Shown here: piece after piece, positions 27,484-35,671 of the stretch
How the letters are laid out: each line of letters starts with the position of its first letter
How positions within the stretch are numbered: the stretch's first letter is position 1
From: Sediminicola sp. YIK13
GTDB taxonomy: Bacteria; Bacteroidota; Bacteroidia; Flavobacteriales; Flavobacteriaceae
DNA: 64,000 nucleotides
Assembly: GCF_001430825.1 (NCBI RefSeq)
Contig: NZ_CP010535.1
Coordinates: 1,778,501 to 1,842,500, forward strand
Reading direction: 5' to 3'
Notes under the pieces: model-generated
What the model saw: only the letters and a program-made list of their open reading frames with translations
Databases searched by the model: none
Told to the model about the DNA's origin: nothing
Translations under genes and position numbers: made by a program

Positions 27484-29532
27484 TTGAGTAAAATAAAATA
27501 TAAAATAGAGCGTGCAAAGTGTTGCAAGACCATTTTTACTGATCTTTTCGACACCTTAATACACCGAAACGTACACCCTAAATACACGCTGAGGCTTTGG
27601 GGGAAATTTATAATACGTGAACTTGGGCTCTCTATTGACGTGGATGAGCTTTTTTCCATTCGGGAAGAGGCACTTACCTATTTGAGCAAAAACCAAAAGT
27701 TACGGTCTGTTGAAGTCGATTATGACAAAGTCATCATGGAGACTTATCGGAGATTGGCCAACTCTAATAAACTCATCGATATAAGCTATGACAGTTTTGA
27801 AAGGGCATTTCATATAGCGGACTATCATGCAGAAATATCAGTGCAATTCAAAAACGAAACCCTCATTGCAGACCTTATTAATTTTAAAGAAAACGGATAT
27901 ATAATCTATTTGATATCCGACTTCTATCTCCCTAAAAATATAATTTTCCAAATTTTAGAATTCCATGGAATATCCCAACTTTTTGAGGATATATTCGTTT
28001 CCTGTTCACTTGGCTTGAGCAAGGAAAATGGAAATATCTATCCTTATGTTCTTGAGAAGACCTCTACCGATCCTAAGATGGTAATTATGATGGGTGACAA
28101 CACAAAAAGTGATGTTGACAATGCGGAAAGGCATGAAATAGCAGCCATTAAATTAAGACATACCTCCCATAAAATGCGTAACCTACGTAATCTTTTTGGA
28201 GACGATGCCTACAATTTTGACAAGGCATGCAAAAATATAGAGTTGGAATGCCAGAATAGCCAATTCCCCCTCAGTGAATATATTTTACATTTTTATTTCT
28301 TTACGGAAAGGCTCTACATCAGGGCGAAAAAAACTGGTATTAAAAATCTTTTCTTTCTTTCTCGAGAGGGTTTTTATCTAAAGCGACTTTTTGATACCTA
28401 CCAGGAAATGAACAATTTCTCTGGCATATCCAAAATCAACACCCATTACTTAAAAATCTCTAGGCATTCTGCCTTGCAGATGTCGCTAAAGCCATTACAT
28501 GAAGAAGATTTTAGCACATTCAAAGGAGACTTAAGGAAAATATCAGCCATCCAATTTTTAGACGGACTTGATTTTTCAGAGATGAGTAAAAAACAGATTT
28601 TAGAAGAACTCGGAGACACCTCCAAAGATGTATTCCCTGATTTTTTCCAATCCGAAGCTATGTCCCACTTAAGGGACAATACCACCTTCGCAGCCCATTA
28701 CGAAAGCTATCGAATGTTGCAAAAAACAGCCTTCGATGCATATTTGAAAAGCTTTGCTGTCGATTTTGAAAAAGAAGGGATGCAATTGGTAGATGTCGGA
28801 TGGGGCGGGACCATGCAAGAAAACCTATTCCGTTTTTTAGGTAAAACTATTCCCGTTTGCGGATATTATCTGGGACTGAAAGAGGTTTATGATATTCAGC
28901 CGGAAACAAAAAGATACGGCATGAATTTCTCCGTTTATCCAAGCCGCACCATTACCGATGAAGTACTTATGGCCAACGGGCAGTTGTACGAGCAATTATT
29001 GGGCGCACCGCACGGAAGCACGGTGGGATATACCATGGACAATCCGGAGTCTTTTGCCCTAACTTTCCACGAAGAAAATGAAAAACAGGTTTTCGAGAAT
29101 TTAGTGTCACCTGTTCAGGAATATATGATCAAACAATTCAAAAATCTGTTCGAGAATTTACGCCCTATTGATTACCCTCAAGATCTAGCTCAGCAGTACC
29201 TAACCGATATGGCTTTAAGTACGGGTATCTTCAGCAGTAAAAAGAACGTTGAATTTATTGACCAATTATCACAAGGATTCTATCAAAACGTTGGCCAGAA
29301 TAAGGTGGGGCTCGCCTACGACCCAAAACAATTGAAACAGAACAAGCTGGCCCTATTGGCCCAGTTTATCAGATCTCCCGAAAAACTGTTCCGCTATTTG
29401 GTCAAAATTAAACCTTTTATGTATCGGAAAGGCCTCTATTGGCTCTCATGGCCCGTTAATCTGACCTATTATTACATTAGATTCAATTTTTGGTTCAGAA
29501 AAAAATGGATGAATAAAGGGCTTTTGAATTAG
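27484..29532 (+). CDS. HAD-superfamily hydrolase-like protein, large, 5' end uncertain
   Basis: About 682 residues from TTG 27484; an open frame reaches back to TTG 27370. The first ~115 residues after the start carry HAD motif I FTDLFDTLIH, then a helical cap. Motif II is in YLISDFYLP, the motif III lysine in GLSKENGNIYP, and motif IV in MMGDNTKSDVDNA. The C-terminal 400 residues (from about SEYILHFYFF, with FLSREGFYLKRLF and VDVGWGGTMQENL) match large HAD proteins found in surface-polysaccharide loci. I prefer 27484 because the upstream frame is antisense to a gene remnant, and no ATG occurs before residue 120. The gene may be truncated by the rearrangement. It lies between copies of the tmRNA-tail repeat, so it is probably imported. 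Confidence 0.65.
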   Translation: MSKIKYKIERAKCCKTIFTDLFDTLIHRNVHPKYTLRLWGKFIIRELGLSIDVDELFSIREEALTYLSKNQKLRSVEVDYDKVIMETYRRLANSNKLIDISYDSFERAFHIADYHAEISVQFKNETLIADLINFKENGYIIYLISDFYLPKNIIFQILEFHGISQLFEDIFVSCSLGLSKENGNIYPYVLEKTSTDPKMVIMMGDNTKSDVDNAERHEIAAIKLRHTSHKMRNLRNLFGDDAYNFDKACKNIELECQNSQFPLSEYILHFYFFTERLYIRAKKTGIKNLFFLSREGFYLKRLFDTYQEMNNFSGISKINTHYLKISRHSALQMSLKPLHEEDFSTFKGDLRKISAIQFLDGLDFSEMSKKQILEELGDTSKDVFPDFFQSEAMSHLRDNTTFAAHYESYRMLQKTAFDAYLKSFAVDFEKEGMQLVDVGWGGTMQENLFRFLGKTIPVCGYYLGLKEVYDIQPETKRYGMNFSVYPSRTITDEVLMANGQLYEQLLGAPHGSTVGYTMDNPESFALTFHEENEKQVFENLVSPVQEYMIKQFKNLFENLRPIDYPQDLAQQYLTDMALSTGIFSSKKNVEFIDQLSQGFYQNVGQNKVGLAYDPKQLKQNKLALLAQFIRSPEKLFRYLVKIKPFMYRKGLYWLSWPVNLTYYYIRFNFWFRKKWMNKGLLN

Positions 29533-29652
29533 GAGCTTTTAGATAATCTAATCCTCCTCTGGGCGGGTAGGCCATATAAATTGTTTTGTATACTATACCT
29601 TCAATTGAAAGTTACAGTTTATAATTTTCACTTCTCCAACCGCACAATCCAA

Positions 29653-29698
29653 TGGGCTAAAATGGTCCACCGGACCATTTCTTAACGCACGGACGTCC
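29653..29698. repeat. Detached partial copy of the tmRNA-tail repeat
   Basis: tgggctaaaatggtccaccg and ccatttcttaacgcacgg match copies 1-2 of the 26.6-27.2 kb repeat, including the 21-bp palindrome (29660-29680). It lies just after the HAD gene, so that gene is bracketed by repeat sequence. Confidence 0.85.
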
Positions 29699-29816
29699 TT
29701 GGGGTAGAATATTTAATCATAAGCACTAGTATTTAATTTGATTGGGGTCCTTATCCCCCTTCTCTTTTTGGAACTTGCACATTATTAAACATGCTAATTC
29801 ATTAAAACACTATATT

Positions 29817-29969
29817 ATGTCCATACTCACCATTTTATTGAACATCTTTTTACCACCGTTAGCCGTGTTCCTAAAACATGGGGTAGGCACAACCTTACTT
29901 ATTAGTATTATTTTGACTTTAATTGGATGGTTGCCAGGCGTCATACATGCTTTTATTGTAAACCAATAA
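29817..29969 (+). CDS. Pmp3/YqaE-family small membrane peptide
   Basis: A 50-residue, two-helix membrane peptide (MSILTILLNIFLPPLAVFLKHG ... TLIGWLPGVIHAF). The LPPLAVFL and GWLPGVIHA stretches are the Pmp3/YqaE (UPF0057) signature. These peptides sit in the cytoplasmic membrane and are linked to salt, cold and membrane-potential stress. ATG 29817 is preferred over an in-frame ATG 75 bp upstream, because family members start here. Confidence 0.9.
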   Translation: MSILTILLNIFLPPLAVFLKHGVGTTLLISIILTLIGWLPGVIHAFIVNQ

Positions 29970-30449
29970 TAAATAAACCCCTATACCACTAAATCTTCTA
30001 GAACATTCCTCTTTAAAATATGAGAAGGGGAATTTTGCATTTTGAGCAAGAGTGGCAACCGGACACTCCTCTACACTTTCCCTCTGACCTAATAATTCCC
30101 TTCTGCAACATCCTTTTCAATTACAGCCATTGTAAAGAACACATGCTTTTGCAGAACTTTCACCACAGCTTGATTTCAGTAGCCCTGCTGGGGTAATGAG
30201 CCCCCAATTCCGGCTATTTAGCCCCTAGGTTTTTATAATGGCATCATATTGCAACTATTTATTTTCAGCCATAAAACGATTATTTTCGTGAAAGGTTTTG
30301 AAAATTCTATTCAGTTTACGGATAACCGTAATGAAGTGAGTTGAAGAACCAATATTTTTACCATATCAATACTTCGGTATTGGTCGAATATACAACAAGC
30401 CAAAGTGAATATTATTTATCCTTTGGATAAGAATTAGTTTTGGTTATAG
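29970..30449. other. Intergenic stretch with a possible small RNA
   Basis: No coding frame is convincing. It includes a small hairpin (CAATAC-ttcg-GTATTG, near 30367-30382) and runs into the strong terminator at 30450-30484, which no protein gene needs nearby. See findings. Confidence 0.4.
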
Positions 30450-30484
30450 GAGTGCCTTCTGGGGGGAAGGCACTTCCTTTTTTT
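30450..30484 (+). terminator. Strong intrinsic terminator
   Basis: AGTGCCTTC / GAAGGCACT stem followed by tcc and T7, 480 bp after the nearest upstream gene (29969) and 47 bp before the next. Confidence 0.85.
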
Positions 30485-30531
30485 ATACCCCTATTCGCTA
30501 TTAATCTACGCCTTTTTTCTACATTTGAAGA

Positions 30532-32373
30532 ATGACAAAATCCCTTTTCTTACCCCTATGCTTGCTATTGTGCCTTGCTGCCACGAAGATGGCCACTGCC
30601 CAGAATCTGAAACAATCCCAATCTTACAACAGTAGTGATAGTGACTCTTTACAGCTCGCCGCTTTAAAAAGCACCATAAAAAGCCATGTCAAAAAAGCTG
30701 AATATGACAGTGTGGTCCTTTACAGTAAAAAAATGCTGCGGTTATCCGAAAAGATGACGGACAGTATCCTGATGGCCGAATCTTATTATTACCTGGGTTA
30801 TTATTTACAGGCCCAATATAAGTCCGATGAAGCCTACGAATTTTACAACGAAGCCTTTAAAATTGATGTGCGCCTGGGAGATTATGAGTTGGCGGCGGAA
30901 ATGCTCAATGCGATGGCAACTATCCAAAAAAGTTTGGGTGATTATATAGGTAGCCAGATCACTGCCGTTGAAGGTCTTGACTATCTTGAAAAAACAACAA
31001 ATTACCGGGTAACTTCAGCACTTCAACATATCATATCGGTTTGCGCCAAAGAGATGGGTGATTATGGAGACGCCCTGCTTTGGAATAAAAAAGCGATCCA
31101 ACTGGCGAATAACCATCCCGATCAGATTTCCAGTGCATTGTTGGTGGTCTACGAAAATACACGGGCCAATATCTTGGTAAAGTATAAAAGATACACAGAG
31201 GCCATTGCCTTATATACTTCCCTATTGGAAGCAGCGAACCCCACCAATGCAAGGGAAGGTGCACGGATAAAGGACAATCTGGCGTACACTTTCTGGCTTT
31301 CGGGACAAGAAAATGCAGATGCCGAACAAAAAATGCTGGATGCCCTAAAAGTTAGATTGGACCTCAAAGACCTGAGTGGCCTCGTATCCAGTTACATTCA
31401 CCTCACACAATTTTATTTGGAATCTGATAAGGCCAAAGCCCTGTACTATTCTGAAAGTGCCTATGCGATAGCAAGAGAGAAAAACAACCCTATAGCCGCT
31501 ATGGAAGCTTTGGATTATATCATAGGATTGAAACATGACCTGAATAAAAATACAACAGCTGAGGCCCTTGCCTATTCAGAAATTAGAAATGGGCTGGAAA
31601 AATCGAAACAAAAGATCAGACGCATTTATGCTTCCACAAAATACGACAATGACCAGCTCAGTGAGGATGTGCTTTTGCTCAAGGCCGTAACGGCAGAAAA
31701 AGAGAAACAAAATATCCTCTACTTGTCCAGTTTTATACTCGTTTTAATGGGCTCCTCCTTTCTGTTTTTTATCCTTAAAAGGAGGCATAGGATCGAAAAG
31801 ATCCAAGAAAGCTATAAGACGGAAACCCGGATTTCAAAAAAGGTCCACGATGAACTGGCCAATGATGTCTACCAATTAATGGTTCAGATGGAGGATACGG
31901 AAAACAAGCCACACCTCTTGGACTCCATGGAACAGATCTACCTTCGTACCCGGGATATCTCCAAAGAAAACAACAGCATTCATACCGATATACGATATGC
32001 AGAGGAACTCACAACCATGCTCAGCAGCTATACCCCCGCAGCTACCAAAATCTATACACAAGGTCTGGAAGATATCCGCTGGCAGAAAATAGGCCATGAA
32101 AAAAAAGTGGCCCTGTACAGAATCCTCCAAGAGCTTATGACCAATATGAAAAAGCATAGCGAAGCGAGCTTGGTAGCCATAACCTTTAAAAAAACAGGAA
32201 AATACACCCTAGTTTCCTATACGGATAATGGCAAAGGCATTGCCATTGATGGTAAAAATTACGGAAATGGGCTCCAGAATGTGGAAAACCGTATTTCTGC
32301 AGTACAAGGAAGCTTTACATTTACCTCTGAGAGGGACAATGGTTTTAAAGCCGAAATTAAATTTCCCAATTAA
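30532..32373 (+). CDS. TPR-containing sensor histidine kinase (HisKA_3-type)
   Basis: A 613-residue kinase: signal peptide 1-24, periplasmic TPR-like repeats 45-345, a transmembrane helix about 396-415, and a cytosolic kinase part. The phospho-acceptor is His439 in RISKKVHDELAND, an arrangement typical of Bacteroidota two-component kinases with a DHp of the HisKA_3 kind. The ATPase domain has the N-box QELMTNMKKHS and G1 box DNGKGI near the C-terminus. The response regulator begins 10 bp downstream, so the pair is an operon. The signal sensed is unknown. Confidence 0.88.
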   Translation: MTKSLFLPLCLLLCLAATKMATAQNLKQSQSYNSSDSDSLQLAALKSTIKSHVKKAEYDSVVLYSKKMLRLSEKMTDSILMAESYYYLGYYLQAQYKSDEAYEFYNEAFKIDVRLGDYELAAEMLNAMATIQKSLGDYIGSQITAVEGLDYLEKTTNYRVTSALQHIISVCAKEMGDYGDALLWNKKAIQLANNHPDQISSALLVVYENTRANILVKYKRYTEAIALYTSLLEAANPTNAREGARIKDNLAYTFWLSGQENADAEQKMLDALKVRLDLKDLSGLVSSYIHLTQFYLESDKAKALYYSESAYAIAREKNNPIAAMEALDYIIGLKHDLNKNTTAEALAYSEIRNGLEKSKQKIRRIYASTKYDNDQLSEDVLLLKAVTAEKEKQNILYLSSFILVLMGSSFLFFILKRRHRIEKIQESYKTETRISKKVHDELANDVYQLMVQMEDTENKPHLLDSMEQIYLRTRDISKENNSIHTDIRYAEELTTMLSSYTPAATKIYTQGLEDIRWQKIGHEKKVALYRILQELMTNMKKHSEASLVAITFKKTGKYTLVSYTDNGKGIAIDGKNYGNGLQNVENRISAVQGSFTFTSERDNGFKAEIKFPN

Positions 32374-32383
32374 AGCGAAGGGT

Positions 32384-33049
32384 ATGTACGAGAAAGTATT
32401 GGTTGCAGAGGATATAGACAGCATTAGTATGGGGGTGGATACGATCCTTAAAAAATTAAGGATCAAAGAAATCCAACATACCTCCTATTGTGACGATGCC
32501 TACCTAAAAGCCAAAAGAGCGCAACAAGATGGCAGCCCTTATCAGCTTTTGATCAGTGACCTCTCCTTTAAACCGGATTATAGGGAGGCGAAACTTTCTT
32601 CCGGGCAGGAACTCATTGCCGCCCTGAAAAAGGAACAGCCCAATTTAAAAGTCATTGTTTACTCCATAGAAGACCACCCGCAGGTCATAAAATCACTCTG
32701 GAAAAGTGGACTCATCAACGGTTTTGTCGCCAAGGACCGCAAGGGGCTCGAAGAACTCAAAGCGGCCATCACCAACAGCTATAACAATGACGCCTATATA
32801 TCGCCTCAATTGGCCATGTTGATCAATCAGAAAAATGTGATGTCCCTAGGGGATTTTGAAATTCAATTAATGACCAGTCTGGCCAATGGCCACACCCAGG
32901 ATGAAATTGAAAGACACTTTAAGGCCAACGGGATCTCCCCGAGCAGCAAGAGCTCCATAGAAAAGCGTATTAAGGAACTGAAGGAAGATTTTCAGGCAAA
33001 CACCACGGCACATTTGGTTTCCATACTCAAAGATCTAAGGCTCATATAA
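32384..33049 (+). CDS. Response regulator with LuxR-like output, partner of the TPR kinase
   Basis: A 221-residue regulator. The N-terminal receiver has acidic residues in VAEDIDS, the phospho-acceptor Asp in LLISDLSFKPD, Ser in VYSIEDH and Lys in VAKDRKG. The C-terminal region (about 160-221, SLGDFEIQLMTSLANGHTQDEI) is a diverged GerE/LuxR-type helix-turn-helix. ATG 32384 is chosen because the receiver starts there and it sits 10 bp after the kinase stop. Target genes are unknown. Confidence 0.85.
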   Translation: MYEKVLVAEDIDSISMGVDTILKKLRIKEIQHTSYCDDAYLKAKRAQQDGSPYQLLISDLSFKPDYREAKLSSGQELIAALKKEQPNLKVIVYSIEDHPQVIKSLWKSGLINGFVAKDRKGLEELKAAITNSYNNDAYISPQLAMLINQKNVMSLGDFEIQLMTSLANGHTQDEIERHFKANGISPSSKSSIEKRIKELKEDFQANTTAHLVSILKDLRLI

Positions 33050-33360
33050 CAAATTGGCTATGGCAGACCCCTATTTCATGTTTAAAATGAGAATTAGATG
33101 TAGCCACCTACTATCAAAATGAAGGTAAATACTTGATTTTTAACATTTAACATGCTGTTGTTAATAGATTTATTTCTATATTTGGAATCGAAAATTTTAT
33201 CGCATACATACAACATACGTATATTACTAGGATAGCGCCCCCTCTGGTCTCGGTAAAGGTATCACGATAAGACCCAATACTAAAATGAAACTGAACCTGC
33301 GGCCCTAAGTGTTTTTCCATTTCACAATGGATGACCAAAGGTTGAGCTAAAAGAATCATC
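33050..33360. other. Intergenic region without recognisable features
   Basis: About 310 bp; no convincing gene, hairpin or repeat on either strand. Confidence 0.5.
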
Positions 33361-33723
33361 ATGACACCTACTACATTTAAGACCAAGCTATTTAATGTGC
33401 TCTCTATTATTTGTGCCTGCCACCTATTTTTTGCAGGCTTAGAATTACCCAATGCCTATTATGAATATCTCCGAATTCTCGTGACCGCTGTTGCACTTTT
33501 AACGGTAATCAAGAATCTCAATAAAAGTAGGCTGTATATGATCGCTTTTGGTGTAGTTGCCATTATTTTTAATCCTGTATACCCCCTAGATCTTTATAAT
33601 AAAACGTTTTGGTTACTATTGGATATTATTACGGCCCTCCTTTTTCTTGTGGAAGCCTTTGATGCGAAGACCGTTGCAACCCCCGTGGAGGAATCAAAAA
33701 AAAGAAAGCGTTTATTCCCCTAG
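33361..33723 (+). CDS. Small four-helix membrane protein (DUF6804-like)
   Basis: A 120-residue protein with four hydrophobic helices (LFNVLSIICACHLFFAG, YYEYLRILVTAVALLTV, LYMIAFGVVAIIFNP, TFWLLLDIITALLFLVEA) and a charged tail EESKKRKRL. The pattern GLELPNAYYEYLRI and FNPVYPL fits the DUF6804 family as I recall it. Function is unknown. It is convergent with the symporter gene, with two bases between them. Confidence 0.7.
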   Translation: MTPTTFKTKLFNVLSIICACHLFFAGLELPNAYYEYLRILVTAVALLTVIKNLNKSRLYMIAFGVVAIIFNPVYPLDLYNKTFWLLLDIITALLFLVEAFDAKTVATPVEESKKRKRLFP

Positions 33724-33725
33724 TT

Positions 33726-35540
33726 TTAAAGAATAGTAGCTTTTATTCTTTTCCACATCTTGGTCATCAAAAATCCTGAAACAACAGCAACTCCCGTTAA
33801 CACCCCCGCATACATATAATCGCCATAAATCCAATAGCCCGTTGCGAACATACAGCTATAGATCAGGACACAGCCCAATAGCATGGCCACAATGCCTGAT
33901 GGGACACTCCACCCTTCTTTGGCATGGACAATTTCCTTGCCCTCGGCCTTGGCTTCCCGCACTACTTTTGTCCACCCAGGTCCTCCCGGCTGGATCTTTT
34001 TATAGAACGACTGCAATACTTCTTTACTTTCAGGTTGGGTGATAAAGGTTGCCCCTACCCAGATGATGGTGGTGACCAATACCACAAAGGGATATTCATA
34101 ATAGTTTTCAAAAACCCCGGTTTCGGCATCAAACAGAAAGGCTCCCAAGGGGGTCAATTTTAATAAAATGGAAATGATCCCCGAGGCGAACATGGCCGTG
34201 ATCTCGCTCCAGGCGTTGATACGCCACCAAAACCATCTCAGTATAAAAATGAGGCCTGTTCCCGCACCAAATACCAAGAGTACCTCGAATAATTGCAGGG
34301 CATTTTGCAGTACCAGGGCCAAAAGTGCACTGAATACCATAAGGACCACGGTGGAAATTCGACCCACCAGCACCAATTTCTTTTCCGATGCCTTTGGATT
34401 GATCATCTGCTTGTAAAAATCGTAGACCACATAGGAAGATCCCCAATTCAATTGGGTGGAAATGGTACTCATATAGGCCGCTACCAAGGAGGCCAATACC
34501 AGCCCGAGTAACCCACTGGGCAATTTGGTCAGCATGGCGGAGTACGCCAGATCATGCCCCAATTTATCATCTGTAATATTGGGAAATGCTTCTTGTATGC
34601 TCGCCAAATCCGGGTATACCACCAAGGAGGCCAAGGCGACCAAGATCCATGGCCACGGCCTTAGCGCATAATGCATGATATTAAAAAAGAAAGTAGCGCC
34701 AATGGCATGGTTCTCATCTTTTGCTGCCAACATCCTTTGGGCGATATACCCTCCCCCACCTGGTTCTGCCCCAGGATACCAGGAACTCCACCATTGTACG
34801 GCCAAGGGAATAATAAATAAGGTGATCAAGGCCTGTTTATCACTAAAATCAGGTAAAATGGATAGCTTTCCGGCTACGGCATCATTCGCAATCAAGGCCG
34901 ATACCCCGCCCACTTCCGGTAAGTTCACCAAATAATAAGCGGCCCCTATGGCACCGCCCATGGCCACAAAAAACAGGACAAAATCAGTATAGACCACTCC
35001 TTTAAATCCACCCGCGGCGCTAAATATTACGGTAATGACCCCCCCGAAGACCACGGTCTGCCACGGCTCCAGGCCCAGCATAATTCCACCGATCTTAATG
35101 GCGGCCAGGGTGACGGCCGACATGGTAATGACGTTAAAAATAACCCCGAGATAGATGGCCCTGAATTTTCGTAAAAACCTGGCAGGGGCGCCGCCGTAGC
35201 GAAATTCGTAAAATTCTATATCGGTGTTCACGTTCGATTTTCGCCACAGTTTGGCATATACAAAAACGGTCAAGAGACCTGTAAGCAAAAAGGCCCACCA
35301 TACCCAGTTCCCGGAAACCCCGTTGGTCCGTACGATATCGGTTACCAGATTGGGCGTATCTGTGGAAAACGTAGTCGCTACCATGGAGACGCCCAACAAC
35401 CACCACGGCATGGTGCGGCCGGAAAGAAAAAACTCATTGGAATCGGTGCCCGATTTTTTAGAAACATAGAGCCCTATGGAAAGGGTAATGGTAAAAAAAA
35501 CGATGATGATCAAATAATCCCAGAAATTCAATGATACCAT
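33726..35540 (-). CDS. Sodium:solute symporter (SSS family)
   Basis: A 604-residue membrane protein with 13-15 hydrophobic helices. It shows SSS hallmarks: the first helix preceded by GRTMPWWLLGVSMVATTFST (Na-site region), then GGFKGVVYTDF and SLVAAYMSTISTQLNWGSSY. Family members import sugars, amino acids or vitamins with Na+. The WWSSWYPGAEPGGGGYIAQR insertion is shared with Bacteroidota sugar-type subfamilies (recollection). The substrate cannot be named. It stands alone. Confidence 0.88.
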   Translation of the reverse strand: MVSLNFWDYLIIIVFFTITLSIGLYVSKKSGTDSNEFFLSGRTMPWWLLGVSMVATTFSTDTPNLVTDIVRTNGVSGNWVWWAFLLTGLLTVFVYAKLWRKSNVNTDIEFYEFRYGGAPARFLRKFRAIYLGVIFNVITMSAVTLAAIKIGGIMLGLEPWQTVVFGGVITVIFSAAGGFKGVVYTDFVLFFVAMGGAIGAAYYLVNLPEVGGVSALIANDAVAGKLSILPDFSDKQALITLFIIPLAVQWWSSWYPGAEPGGGGYIAQRMLAAKDENHAIGATFFFNIMHYALRPWPWILVALASLVVYPDLASIQEAFPNITDDKLGHDLAYSAMLTKLPSGLLGLVLASLVAAYMSTISTQLNWGSSYVVYDFYKQMINPKASEKKLVLVGRISTVVLMVFSALLALVLQNALQLFEVLLVFGAGTGLIFILRWFWWRINAWSEITAMFASGIISILLKLTPLGAFLFDAETGVFENYYEYPFVVLVTTIIWVGATFITQPESKEVLQSFYKKIQPGGPGWTKVVREAKAEGKEIVHAKEGWSVPSGIVAMLLGCVLIYSCMFATGYWIYGDYMYAGVLTGVAVVSGFLMTKMWKRIKATIL

Positions 35541-35671
35541 ATATGCTGCGGTTTGGTTGGTGTTATGTTGGAGTAATATCTGCAGTACTCCTCGGTTTTT
35601 TATCTATTTATCAACGACTACTGAGCCCTCAGTTTCCTATTCCCCTTCATCAACAACAACCAACTTCCCCT

